NCBI GenBank assembly: GCA_016699405.1
Contig: CP064972.1
Span: 4,185,501-4,249,500 of the forward strand
Direction of reading: 5' to 3'
From: Holophagales bacterium
GTDB taxonomy: Bacteria; Acidobacteriota; Thermoanaerobaculia; Multivoradales; JAGPDF01
DNA: 64,000 nucleotides
Positions 24,738 through 33,653 of the stretch are shown here, in pieces. The position numbers were made by a program, and so were the translations under genes. Position 1 is the first letter of the stretch. Each line of letters begins with the position of its first letter. Under the pieces are notes generated by a model that saw only the letters and a program-made list of their open reading frames with translations, ran no database searches and had not been told where the DNA came from.

Positions 24738-25973
24738 TCATTCGTAGCGGAGAGCGTCGATCGGGTCGAGGCGAGCGGCGCGGGCCGCGGGATAGAGCCC
24801 GGAGAGAACGCCCACCGCCGTTGCCACGCCGCCCGCCAGCAGCATCGACGCGGCAGAGACGACCGTCGGCCAGCCCGCCGCGGCCGCCACCGCCGCGGAA
24901 AGCAGGACGCCGAGAAGGATCCCGGCAATTCCCCCGGCAGCCGCCAGGGCGAACGACTCGAGAAGAAACTGAAATCGGATGTCGCGTTCGCGGGCGCCGA
25001 CCGCACGCCGCACGCCGATCTCCCGGGTGCGCTCGAGGACGCTCGCCAGCATGATGTTCATGATGCCGATGCCGCCCACCAGGAGCGAAATGCCGGCGAT
25101 TGACCCCATCACCACCCGAAACAGCCGTTGCGTCTTGCGCCGCTGCTCGAGGAGCGCTTCCGGGACGACCAGCTCGGTGTCTTCCGCGCCCGCATGGAGG
25201 CGATCGAGGAGCGTCGAAACACCCACCGCTGCCGCCGGCACATCGGCGGTGTCGTCCAGCTCGACGATCAGCTCGGCAAGCGCCGGCTTCGTCGTATCGC
25301 GATCGAACTTTCGCTCGGCCGTGGAGAGCGGCACGAACGCGACGCGCGCGCTCGGTCCGAGCGCCACGCCTTCGAAACGGTCCTCGTCGCCGCCGCGGGC
25401 GGCGAGCACGCCGACGACCCGCAGCCAGACGTCGTTGACCTTGACAAGGTTGCCGACTGCCGGGGAGTAACCGAGCAACTCACGGCGTGCGCCCGCGCCG
25501 AGCACGACGACCTGAGCATGCTCTCGCTCGTCGCGCGCATCGAGAAACCGGCCATCGGCGAGCACCAGACCGGCCAGCGCGGCGTAGATCGGCTCGACAC
25601 CGAACACTTCGACCTCGGCCTTCCGCTCGCTCGAGGCCACGCGATAGGTCGCGACCTTCGCCTTGGCGCTGACGCGCGCCACGCCGGGAATCGCATTGGC
25701 GATCGCTTCCCCGTCGCGGCGGGCGAGACCGGCCGAGCGCTTGAGTTGTTCCTGGACTTGGTCGGGGCGCGCCTCGCGTGCTCGCACCAGGAGATTCCGT
25801 CGCCCCAACCGGTCGATCATCTCGAGAGCCTGCCGTTCCGCTCCGGCGCCGATCGCCAGCATGGCAATCACGGCGCCGACGCCGAAGACGATCCCGAGCA
25901 TGGCCAATGCCGACCGCAGCGCATGAGCCCGCAAGTTGCCTAGAGCCGAGCCGAACGCCTCGCCGAAGGTCAT
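24738..25973 (-). CDS. MacB/FtsX-type ABC transporter permease
   Basis: 411 aa from ATG 25973. An N-terminal helix (ALAMLGIVFGVGAVIAMLAIG) is followed by a large periplasmic MacB-type core domain and three C-terminal helices. The typical GIGIMNIMLASVLERTREIG/GVRRAVGARxRDI segment and YPAARAARLDPIDALRYE end are present. Such permeases work with an ATP-binding subunit and a periplasmic adaptor to expel lipoproteins, peptides or drugs. The start overlaps the stop of the upstream adaptor gene (ATGA). No ATPase gene lies in this operon or nearby. Confidence 0.92.
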   Translation of the reverse strand: MTFGEAFGSALGNLRAHALRSALAMLGIVFGVGAVIAMLAIGAGAERQALEMIDRLGRRNLLVRAREARPDQVQEQLKRSAGLARRDGEAIANAIPGVARVSAKAKVATYRVASSERKAEVEVFGVEPIYAALAGLVLADGRFLDARDEREHAQVVVLGAGARRELLGYSPAVGNLVKVNDVWLRVVGVLAARGGDEDRFEGVALGPSARVAFVPLSTAERKFDRDTTKPALAELIVELDDTADVPAAAVGVSTLLDRLHAGAEDTELVVPEALLEQRRKTQRLFRVVMGSIAGISLLVGGIGIMNIMLASVLERTREIGVRRAVGARERDIRFQFLLESFALAAAGGIAGILLGVLLSAAVAAAAGWPTVVSAASMLLAGGVATAVGVLSGLYPAARAARLDPIDALRYE

Positions 25974-27274
25974 CCGCCACCTCCCGGCAGGCGCAAGCCA
26001 CCGGTGCCCGACGTCGCTCCACCCGGTCCCGGCGAGCCGCGAAGGCGGGCCGGCGCGCCGGGGTCGCACAACGCGATCTCGTCACCCTCGTTGAGCCCTG
26101 CGGCCACGACCACCACCCCGAGACCCTGCGCGCCAATCTCGACGGGGACCGTCTCGAAGACCGAACGACCGAACGGCAGGTCGCGGCGGCGGAAAACCAC
26201 CAGGCGCCCTTCCCGTTCGACGATCGCCTGGCGCGGCACCGCCAACGCCGACTCGACCCCGGCGAGACGGATGCGCGCTCGAACGCGCTCCCCTGGGTGC
26301 ATCCGCTCGCCGTCGGCCGCCTGCACCGCCAGGGTCGCGCCGAAGTACTGCACGGGAACGCCCCGCTGCCGCGGCTTGGCGACGGCGTCGACGCGGGTGA
26401 CCTTCGCCTCGAGCGACAGAGCCGAGGCGGCCTCGCGCACGACCGTCGCAGACTGGCCGACGGAGAGCCCGCCGGCGTCCGCCTCGAGCACCCAGACTTC
26501 GGCGTCCAGCACGGCGAGGTCGGGGATCTCGGCGAAAGCCTGGCCGGGCCAGAGAGTGTCTCCCTGGCGTGTCGAATTGCCTCGCCAATCGGTGCGCAGC
26601 GCGAAGATCCCGTCATGTGGCGATCGAATGGCAAGCGAGGAAAGCCCCTGCTCCGCGCGGGAGATCTCCAGGCTCCATTTCTCTCTTTCGAGCGCGAGCA
26701 AGCGGTCGTCCGACGCCACGACGCGGGCTTGCGTCTCCAGCACACGGCGCGCCGTCGATTCACGCACGGCCGCCAGCTCGCCGTCGATCGCTGATTCGAT
26801 CCGCTGATGGCGCGAGAAGACGACCTCGTCGGTGGCGGCGAATCGGCTGGCCGCTTCGAGCTCGCTACGCGCCAACTGCGCGTCCCGTTCGAGATCGTGC
26901 GCACCCGCCGCAGCTGCTGCCCGTTGCTTGGCTTGTCGCCACTCGACGTCCGAATAGCCACCGCGTGCGTCTGCCAGGGCCTGCGTCCACTCGCTCCCGT
27001 CGAGCGAGGCCAGGAGGTCGCCAGCGCGCACCCGCGTCCCGTCGGCGAGCAACCAGGAGACACGCATCGGCCTGGCGGCCTCTGCCGGCGCCTGGATCGC
27101 TGTCGCTTGGCGCGCCTTGAGCACGCCCTCCGCCGCGACTTCGTGGACGAAGGGCGCCCGGACAAGGCGCATCGTCGGCACTCCGGCATCCCGTGAGGGA
27201 AGCCGCCATGCTGCGGCCGCCGCGAAGGTCAACGCCAGCGGTCCGGCGAGCCACCACCGCCGGATGCGTCTCAT
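25970..27274 (-). CDS. HlyD-family periplasmic adaptor, third of three
   Basis: 434 aa. An N-terminal TM/signal anchor (~8-24) is followed by a lipoyl half-motif (VLKARQATAIQAPAEAARPM), a long helical hairpin (~95-195, Ala/Glu/Arg-rich) and the second lipoyl half (IRSPHDGIFALRTDWRGN). Beta-barrel and membrane-proximal domains complete the fold, ending in a Gly-rich tail. This is the usual order of membrane-fusion proteins that bridge an inner-membrane permease to an outer-membrane channel. Both ends overlap their neighbours by four bases, so it is coupled to the permease gene and to the adaptor upstream. Confidence 0.88.
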   Translation of the reverse strand: MRRIRRWWLAGPLALTFAAAAAWRLPSRDAGVPTMRLVRAPFVHEVAAEGVLKARQATAIQAPAEAARPMRVSWLLADGTRVRAGDLLASLDGSEWTQALADARGGYSDVEWRQAKQRAAAAAGAHDLERDAQLARSELEAASRFAATDEVVFSRHQRIESAIDGELAAVRESTARRVLETQARVVASDDRLLALEREKWSLEISRAEQGLSSLAIRSPHDGIFALRTDWRGNSTRQGDTLWPGQAFAEIPDLAVLDAEVWVLEADAGGLSVGQSATVVREAASALSLEAKVTRVDAVAKPRQRGVPVQYFGATLAVQAADGERMHPGERVRARIRLAGVESALAVPRQAIVEREGRLVVFRRRDLPFGRSVFETVPVEIGAQGLGVVVVAAGLNEGDEIALCDPGAPARLRGSPGPGGATSGTGGLRLPGGGG

Positions 27275-28497
27275 CGCTGCCCCTCCGATCGCGGGTCGAC
27301 CAGGGCGACCTGATCGCCGACTTCCAGCCCACCGAGCACTTCGACCTGACGTGAGCCTCGACGACCCAGGCGCGGCGCCACCTCCGCGAAGCCGGTAAGA
27401 CTTCGGCGAAAGACCCGCGCGCCTTCCGGCGTGTCGACCAACGCCGCCAACGGCAGCAACAGCGCTCCGACGACTCGATCCACCTCGATCTCGCCGCGGA
27501 AGCGCATCCCTGGGCGCATCCGCTCGACATCCACCCGATCGAGTGCCACTTCGGCGCGGGCCACCTTGAGTGGGCTCGTGGGTGAGGCCCGCTGGACGGT
27601 CTTGCCCACTGCCGAAACCGTCGCCCGGAGCTCCACGTCAGGATGCGCATCCAGCCGGAAGCGGAGCGGCTGGCCGGTCGCCAGGCGCCCGGCATCGCCT
27701 TCGTCGACTTCGGCCTGGGCACGCAGGCGCGACAGATCGGGAACCGACATGACCTTCTCCGAGCGCCAGCTCGGATCGCCGACCTTCTTCTTCTCGCCAC
27801 GCCAGTTGGCCAGGTAGACGACCGTGCCGTCACGGGGCGCTCGGACGTTCACCGCCTCGACAGCAGCGCTCAGCTCAGCCACGCGGAGCTCGGCCCGCTC
27901 GAGCCGATGGCGGAGAGCCGCCAGTTCCGCCGCACGACGGCGCTCGAGCGCTTCGACCTGACCGCGACGGAACTCCACCTCCCGGTCGGCGAGTGCGGCG
28001 TCGTTTCGCGCCTTGGTCATCTCGCGCCCCGCCAGCAGGTCGGCCGGGATGTCCACCTTGAGCGAAGCCTTGCGCTGACGCGCCATCGCTTCGGCTCGCG
28101 CCAGGTCGCGACGCTGCTCCTCGACCTCGAGGTCGGCCTCCTTCTTGGCGATCTCCTGGCGCGCACTCTCGGCTTCATTTCGGCGCTCCGCCAATTCACG
28201 TTCGAGATCCGACGAGTCGAAGCGCAACACGCTCTCGCCCGCCTTCACCTTCTTCCCTTCCGGAACCATGAATGCGATCTTGAAGTCCCACTTGTCGGCC
28301 ACCGCCGGCGGGCCCAGGGACGAGTCGTCGACGGCCTCGAGCGTCCCGGTGACCGGAACCGTCAGGGGCAGGTCGCCCCGCTGCACCTCGCCAAGCGGAA
28401 CGTCGCGACCGAGCCCGCGCGAAGACAGGCCCGCGACGAGGAGACAGGCCGCGGCGATGCCGCTCCCGACGAGCGCCACCTGTGTCCGGGAGCTCAC
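27271..28497 (-). CDS. HlyD-family periplasmic adaptor, second of three
   Basis: 408 aa from GTG 28497, which overlaps the upstream stop as GTGA. A TM anchor (~7-22) precedes the barrel-sandwich half (VPVTGTLEAVDDSSLGPP), a helical hairpin with heptad-like charged sequence (RNEAESARQEIAKKEADLEV...) and the second half (NVRAPRDGTVVYLANWRGEK). The C-terminal part GLEVGDQVALVDP is typical of adaptors. A longer frame upstream of the GTG is antisense to nothing conserved and was rejected. It shares about the same architecture with its two neighbours but little obvious sequence identity. Confidence 0.88.
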   Translation of the reverse strand: MSSRTQVALVGSGIAAACLLVAGLSSRGLGRDVPLGEVQRGDLPLTVPVTGTLEAVDDSSLGPPAVADKWDFKIAFMVPEGKKVKAGESVLRFDSSDLERELAERRNEAESARQEIAKKEADLEVEEQRRDLARAEAMARQRKASLKVDIPADLLAGREMTKARNDAALADREVEFRRGQVEALERRRAAELAALRHRLERAELRVAELSAAVEAVNVRAPRDGTVVYLANWRGEKKKVGDPSWRSEKVMSVPDLSRLRAQAEVDEGDAGRLATGQPLRFRLDAHPDVELRATVSAVGKTVQRASPTSPLKVARAEVALDRVDVERMRPGMRFRGEIEVDRVVGALLLPLAALVDTPEGARVFRRSLTGFAEVAPRLGRRGSRQVEVLGGLEVGDQVALVDPRSEGQR

Positions 28498-29678
28498 TGT
28501 CCGCTTCCCATCGCGAGCCGCTCGCCCTCGGCGAGGCCCTTCTCGACGGCGCACCTCGCGGCATCGCACAGTCCGAGTTGGATGGCACGTCGTTCACCCG
28601 TCGCCAAGAGCGCGGCGGCCGGATCGCCGGTCAAGTCCAGCGCCGAGCGCGGTACCGTGACGACATCGACCGCCCGGCCGATCGTGATCTCCGCTCGCAC
28701 CGACTGCCCTGGCCGCATCCGACCCGGGTCGACTCGCGCGAGCACCAGCCGCGCCAGGAAGGTGCGCCGCAACGACTGGCGATCGGCTTCTCGTGCCAAC
28801 GGGGAGATGTCGGCGACTCGGCAAGGGATCGGTTCTCCGGGAAACGCGTCGAGCGTGCAGGTACCCTCCTGCCCGACCTCCAACACCTCGCGATCGACGT
28901 CGAAGAGCACGGCGCGCACACGAAGCGAGCCGAGGTCGGGCAGTGCGCCGACCTCGAGGCCCGGATAGAGATCGTCTCCCACCTGCACCTTGCGCGCCTC
29001 CCATGGATGGCGGCTGACGACGAAGACTCCTGCCCGCGGTGCGCGGCCGATCAGCGACGACAAGGCCGACGCCGCCGTCGCCCGCGCCCTCTCCGCCTTG
29101 GCACGCTTGAGGTCGGCCACGCTTCGATCCGCTTCGATCTGCACTCGAGTCACGCCGAGCCCACCCTCGGCTTTCTCGAGCGCAGCCCGCGCACGCGCCA
29201 GCGCCAACTGGCGCTCTTGGAACGTGCGGGCAGCGAGCAACTCGGCCGGAACCGCGGCGTCGAGCTCCGCGGAGGCCGCCCGGGATCTCGCCTCGTCCAC
29301 GGCGAAGCGCTTGACCGCGTCGTCCTGGGCCGCTTCGGCCGCGAGACGGGCGAGATCCTCGCGCGCCTGCGCTAGATCGAGCTCCGCGTCGGCGAGGCGC
29401 CGCGTGAGGTCACCGCTGTCGAACTCTGCCAGGCGGTCGCCGGGCGCGACGTCGATGCCGTCCTCGGCAAGCCAGCGGAGCTGGATCTGCCAGGAGGGCG
29501 TGACCGGGACGACGATCGGCTCCGACGACGCCGCTTCGATCTCGCCCGTGAGCAGGAAGGTCGAGGTGATCTCTCCTCGCGTCACGGCGCGAGAGCTGAC
29601 GGAACGGCGCCCCTCCCGGCAGGCGGTCGTCAGAGGGATCAGCAGCCCCACGAGTATCCACACGAACAAAGATCGCAA
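28494..29678 (-). CDS. HlyD-family adaptor lipoprotein, first of three
   Basis: 394 aa from TTG 29678. A short hydrophobic leader (RSLFVWILVGLLIPLTTAC) ends in a lipobox, so the protein is probably lipid-anchored, unlike the next two. Adaptor features follow: TFLLTGEIEAASSEPIVVP, a helical hairpin (~90-200) and IGRAPRAGVFVVSRHPWEAR. Alternative starts in frame are TTG 29690 and GTG 29663; none has a clear Shine-Dalgarno, so the start is uncertain. It is first in the operon and divergent from VWA copy 3, with about 145 bp between. The end overlaps the next adaptor start. Confidence 0.85.
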   Translation of the reverse strand: MRSLFVWILVGLLIPLTTACREGRRSVSSRAVTRGEITSTFLLTGEIEAASSEPIVVPVTPSWQIQLRWLAEDGIDVAPGDRLAEFDSGDLTRRLADAELDLAQAREDLARLAAEAAQDDAVKRFAVDEARSRAASAELDAAVPAELLAARTFQERQLALARARAALEKAEGGLGVTRVQIEADRSVADLKRAKAERARATAASALSSLIGRAPRAGVFVVSRHPWEARKVQVGDDLYPGLEVGALPDLGSLRVRAVLFDVDREVLEVGQEGTCTLDAFPGEPIPCRVADISPLAREADRQSLRRTFLARLVLARVDPGRMRPGQSVRAEITIGRAVDVVTVPRSALDLTGDPAAALLATGERRAIQLGLCDAARCAVEKGLAEGERLAMGSGQ

Positions 29679-29823
29679 GCTACATGACAATACGACGCCG
29701 ACGCTCCGCGCGTCCAAGCCGGCGCCTCCGCCGGGCGGCCAACCGCAAGAACCTTGGCGACGACCCGCGCGTACACCGACTATCATGGGCTCGTCGTGCA
29801 CTCGCACGCGGGCTGGAGATTTC

Positions 29824-31515
29824 ATGCAGCGCTTCCCGATCCTCCTTCTTGCCGCCGTGGCATGCCTCGGCTCCTTGGACAACTCGATCCTCCGGGCGCA
29901 GACCCCGACGCCGCGCCCTCCCGAGAGCAGCTCTCCGCCGGCCGACGAGCTCTTCGAAACCGTCGAGGTGGAAGTGGTCAATCTCGACGTGCTGGCGCTC
30001 GACGGCTCCGGTCAGCCGGTGACCGATCTGACGCTCGACGACTTCGATCTGCGGGTCGACGGCGCTCCGATGTCGATCGGCTACTTCGCCGCGCCGAACG
30101 CGCCGCAGCCGGCCGCGGCCGCGCCGGTGGAAAACGCGGCGATCCTGGCGCTGCTCGTCGACCTCGAGGACATGCGACCGGGACCGCGTAACGACGTGCT
30201 GCGCCAGGTCCGCCCGCTCGTCGCCGCGCGCCTGACGTCCGGCGACCGGGTGCTCGTCGCGGTCTTCCAGGGCTCGCTGCGCCTGCTGAGCGACGCGACG
30301 AGCGATGCGGCGGCGGTCGAAGCCGCTCTCGCCGAGATCGAGCGCAGCGCTCCGAAGGCGCTGCACGAGCGGATCCAGAGTCGCAACCTGCAACGCGAGA
30401 TCGAGATGGTCGACCTCGACGATCCCAACGCTCCGAACGAGGCCCAGCGGTTGCAGGGCGAGCTCGAAAACCTGGCGACGGCCGAGACCAATCGCTACCA
30501 GCGCGTGCTCGGCGCGATGACCGACCTGCTCGGCACCCTTGCCGCGGTCGACGGTCCGAAGACCGTCCTCTGGGTGGGCGAGAGCGTGCCGGACCGCCCG
30601 ATCACCGCGCTCGCCAATCGCTGGGAGCGTCGCCTCGCCGACCTCATCCAGATCGGTTCGCGCACCATCGACGTCGAGCCTGACGTCCAGCGCCTGCGGC
30701 GCGCCCGGCTCGCCGTGGCCCGCGCCGCCCAGGCCAGCCGCTCGACCTTCTTCGTGCTCGACGACCCGGACAACGCCAGCGGCGGAGTCAACGCCGAGGC
30801 CGAGCGGAGCGACACCAGCGTCGGCGGCGAAGCGACGCGCAGCCTCGCCGATCTCGCCGAGGGCAGCGGCGGGCGGCAACTCACCCTCTCCCCCGAGCTC
30901 GGGACGACGCTGACCAAGGTGTCCGACGAGCTCTCGACCCGCTATTCGCTCGGCTTCACGCCGAGCGGGCCGACCGACGAGCGCTGGCACCGCATCGAGC
31001 TGCGCTGCCGCCGGCCGGGGATCACGCTGCGCCATCGCGCCGGATTCCTGCGCCGCGGCGAGGGCGACTCGCTCGCCGAGGCGGTGCTCGCCGCGGCAAG
31101 CCTGGGCGCACCCGAGCAGAATCCGCTCGGCTTCACCGTGGAGATCAAGCCGCTCCCGCCGGCCGAGAGCGGCAAGGGAAAGAAGAGTGGCGGCGCCCGG
31201 CGCGTGCCGGTGGTCGTCCGCATTCCGCTCGGCCGCCTCACCCTCGTTCCGGAGAGCGCGCAGCACGTCGGCCGTCTCGAGCTGCAGTTCGCCACCCGCG
31301 ACCGTTCCGGGCAGCTCACCCGCTACGACGCACGCGAGCTGCCGCTCCAGGTGCCGAATGCCCGACTCGCCGGGGCGCTGCGGCAGGCGCTCGCCTACGA
31401 GATCGAGCTGCAGCTCACGCCGGGCTCCTACCGTCTCGCCGTCGCCGTGCAGGACCGGATCGGTGGCGTGCGCGGCGCGGCGGCGGTCAACGTCGAGATT
31501 CCGGAAACACCGTGA
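29824..31515 (+). CDS. Secreted VWFA-related (Acidobacterial type) protein, copy 3
   Basis: 563 aa. The signal peptide ends ILRAQ (~25). The family order is kept: VEVEVVNLDVLALDGSGQP, DLTLDDFDLRVDG, then a VWA-like fold in which the metal site reads LLVDLEDMRPG, again without DxSxS. The C-terminal domain contains STRYSLGFTPSGP and LRHRAGFLRRG. It is more distant from copies 1 and 2 than they are from each other. A TATCAT at 29781-29786 could be a -10, although no well-spaced -35 is seen. Its TGA overlaps the GTG of the TPR gene, so the three genes that follow form one operon. Confidence 0.87.
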   Translation: MQRFPILLLAAVACLGSLDNSILRAQTPTPRPPESSSPPADELFETVEVEVVNLDVLALDGSGQPVTDLTLDDFDLRVDGAPMSIGYFAAPNAPQPAAAAPVENAAILALLVDLEDMRPGPRNDVLRQVRPLVAARLTSGDRVLVAVFQGSLRLLSDATSDAAAVEAALAEIERSAPKALHERIQSRNLQREIEMVDLDDPNAPNEAQRLQGELENLATAETNRYQRVLGAMTDLLGTLAAVDGPKTVLWVGESVPDRPITALANRWERRLADLIQIGSRTIDVEPDVQRLRRARLAVARAAQASRSTFFVLDDPDNASGGVNAEAERSDTSVGGEATRSLADLAEGSGGRQLTLSPELGTTLTKVSDELSTRYSLGFTPSGPTDERWHRIELRCRRPGITLRHRAGFLRRGEGDSLAEAVLAAASLGAPEQNPLGFTVEIKPLPPAESGKGKKSGGARRVPVVVRIPLGRLTLVPESAQHVGRLELQFATRDRSGQLTRYDARELPLQVPNARLAGALRQALAYEIELQLTPGSYRLAVAVQDRIGGVRGAAAVNVEIPETP

Positions 31516-33653
31516 CAACCGCCCTGCGCTCTCCGCACCGCGCTGCTGCGCCAGGCCGCTCTGCCCGGGCGCCGCTCGTGGCGCTCGCCCTGGCCGCGGT
31601 GGGCGCCTCGCTCGCCGCCCAGGCGCCGGAAGCTCCGGCGCCCTACGTTCCGCGCCCGCTCGCCGCGCTGCGCGCCGACTCGGCGGCGCTGCTGCTCTCC
31701 GGCGGCGAAGGCGGGCCCGTGCGACTCGCGCTGCTCGCCCTGCCCGGCTACCGCGCCAACGGCGCCCCGCGGCTCTTTCTCTACGCCGAGCTCGCCGGCG
31801 AGAGCCTGCTGCGCGACGCCCCGCCCGGACCGCTCGGCGTCGAGCTCTCGGCCTACGTGCTCGACGGCGAGGGCAAGGTGGTGACCCACGCGAGCGAGGG
31901 CATCCGCCTGCCGCCGCCCGAGGAACGCGCCGCCCTCGCCGGCAGCGGTCTGCGCTACGCCACGGCGTTCGACGTGCCCCCGGGCGACTACAGCGTGCGC
32001 CTGCTCGCCAAGCTCCGTCCGAGCGGCGGGTTCGGCCTGCGCGCCACCCAGGTGCGCCTGGCCTCCGCCGCCCGACCCGGCGGGCCGGGGACGCCGCTCT
32101 TGGCGATTCCGATCTGGCCGGCATCCTCGGGCCCCTGGATCGACGTTCGTTCTCCCTCGCTTGCCGCCGACGAGCCGCCGCACCTGCCTGGCGGAGGATG
32201 GCCGTCGGCGTTCCCGGTGCGGGCGCTCGATCCGAAGATCACCCTGCGCCTGGCCGTGCCGCAGAAGACCCGCCCGGCGGCCACCCTGCCGGCCCGCCTT
32301 GCGCCCTTCGCCGGTGGCGAGGAGCGCATCGTGGCGATCGAGGTCGGCAGCGCCTCGAGCCCGCTCGGTGGTGGGCTCGAAGCCATCGACGCGACGCTCG
32401 ACGCCGAGGATGCCCCCCCCGGCGGCTACGCGCTTCGCGTGGCGAGCGAGGCCGACCCCGCCGGCCGCGGAGCGGTGCGTCTCGTCCTGCTGCGACCCGC
32501 CGCCGGTGAGCGACTCCCTTCCTCCTGGATCGCCGCCACGCGCAGCGGCTCCTCTCCTTCGAGCGCCGCCGCCTCGACGGCCCAGGTCGAGCCCGAGCCA
32601 CCGGCCGAGCGCCGGGCCGAACGCGAGCAGGAGGTCGCCCGTCTGCGCGCCGGACTGGCGCGCGGGTTCCGCCTGGTCGCCGACGGCGACCTCGACGGGG
32701 CGACGAGCGCCCTGCTCGCCATCGAGACCGCGGTCCTCGAGCGCACCCCGCGACGCGCCCTGACCTGGATCGAGGAGGCTCACACCCAGCTTCGCAAGGC
32801 GGTGATCGCGACCGATCCCGAGACGCTGCTGCCGCTCTCGACCGCCTACGCCGAGCTCGCCGAGAAGGCCGCCCTCGCCCGGCGCCCGGCGCTTTCGCGA
32901 CTCGCGCAGGAGACCGCGGCCGAGCTCGCCGAGGAGTACGCCAAACGCAGCCGCGGCGAAGGCGCCTCGGCGCTCGCGGCCCGCACCGCCTTCGCCCTGG
33001 CCGGACGTCTCTACGACCTCGGGTCGCCGCGCCGCGCCCAGCGTCTCTTGGACCAGGCCGACAGTCTCGACCCGGGCGACGGCACGGCGGCGCGACTCGC
33101 CGCGTTCATCGACGAACGGCACGACGCACGGGAGGAGGCGGCGCGGCGACTGCGTCGGCTCCTCGAGCGGCGCCCGACCGACCGCGAGGCGCGCCTGCGC
33201 CTGGCGCTCTGCGACCTCGCCCTCGGCGAGTCCGGCGGACTCAAGGCGCTGCGGACGCTCGTCGCCGAGCCGGGCGCCGACTGGGTCGGCGCCGTGGCCG
33301 CCCAGGAGCTGGTGCGGCGCGACCTCGCCGACCGCCGCTTCGACGAAGCCGCCCAACGCGCCCGCGAGGCGTTGCGCCGCCTGCCCGGCGACCCCGGGCT
33401 GCGCCTCCAGCTCTCCTGGGCGCTGCAACAGAGCGGCCACCCCGGCGACGCGCTCGCCGCCCTCGACCCGTTGCTCTCCGCCGCTTCCGTGGCCCCGCCG
33501 CGGCGGCGCTACAGCGCCTGGCCGCGCGAGACCTTCCGCGAAGCCCGCCGCGAAGCCGAACAGGCGGCGCAGACCCGTCTGCGGGCGCTGCACGAGGCCC
33601 TCTCCCGACTCCCCGAGGGGATGCTCACCGACGACGCGAAAGGCTCGCGATGA
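31512..33653 (+). CDS. Large exported TPR-repeat protein
   Basis: 713 aa from GTG 31512, which overlaps the upstream stop (GTGA). A hydrophobic export segment (~22-36) ends ASLAAQ. The first ~350 residues are beta-rich and unassigned. From ~370 the protein is almost all helix, with several TPR-like units, e.g. ALSRLAQETAAELAEEYAKR, GRLYDLGSPRRAQRLLDQAD, LAFIDERH...LLERRPTDREARLRLAL and LRRLPGDPGLRLQLSWALQQ. TPR proteins act as scaffolds. It sits between two VWA proteins and ends inside the start of the second (ATGA), so it probably assembles with them in the periplasm. Confidence 0.8.
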   Translation: MTTALRSPHRAAAPGRSARAPLVALALAAVGASLAAQAPEAPAPYVPRPLAALRADSAALLLSGGEGGPVRLALLALPGYRANGAPRLFLYAELAGESLLRDAPPGPLGVELSAYVLDGEGKVVTHASEGIRLPPPEERAALAGSGLRYATAFDVPPGDYSVRLLAKLRPSGGFGLRATQVRLASAARPGGPGTPLLAIPIWPASSGPWIDVRSPSLAADEPPHLPGGGWPSAFPVRALDPKITLRLAVPQKTRPAATLPARLAPFAGGEERIVAIEVGSASSPLGGGLEAIDATLDAEDAPPGGYALRVASEADPAGRGAVRLVLLRPAAGERLPSSWIAATRSGSSPSSAAASTAQVEPEPPAERRAEREQEVARLRAGLARGFRLVADGDLDGATSALLAIETAVLERTPRRALTWIEEAHTQLRKAVIATDPETLLPLSTAYAELAEKAALARRPALSRLAQETAAELAEEYAKRSRGEGASALAARTAFALAGRLYDLGSPRRAQRLLDQADSLDPGDGTAARLAAFIDERHDAREEAARRLRRLLERRPTDREARLRLALCDLALGESGGLKALRTLVAEPGADWVGAVAAQELVRRDLADRRFDEAAQRAREALRRLPGDPGLRLQLSWALQQSGHPGDALAALDPLLSAASVAPPRRRYSAWPRETFREARREAEQAAQTRLRALHEALSRLPEGMLTDDAKGSR

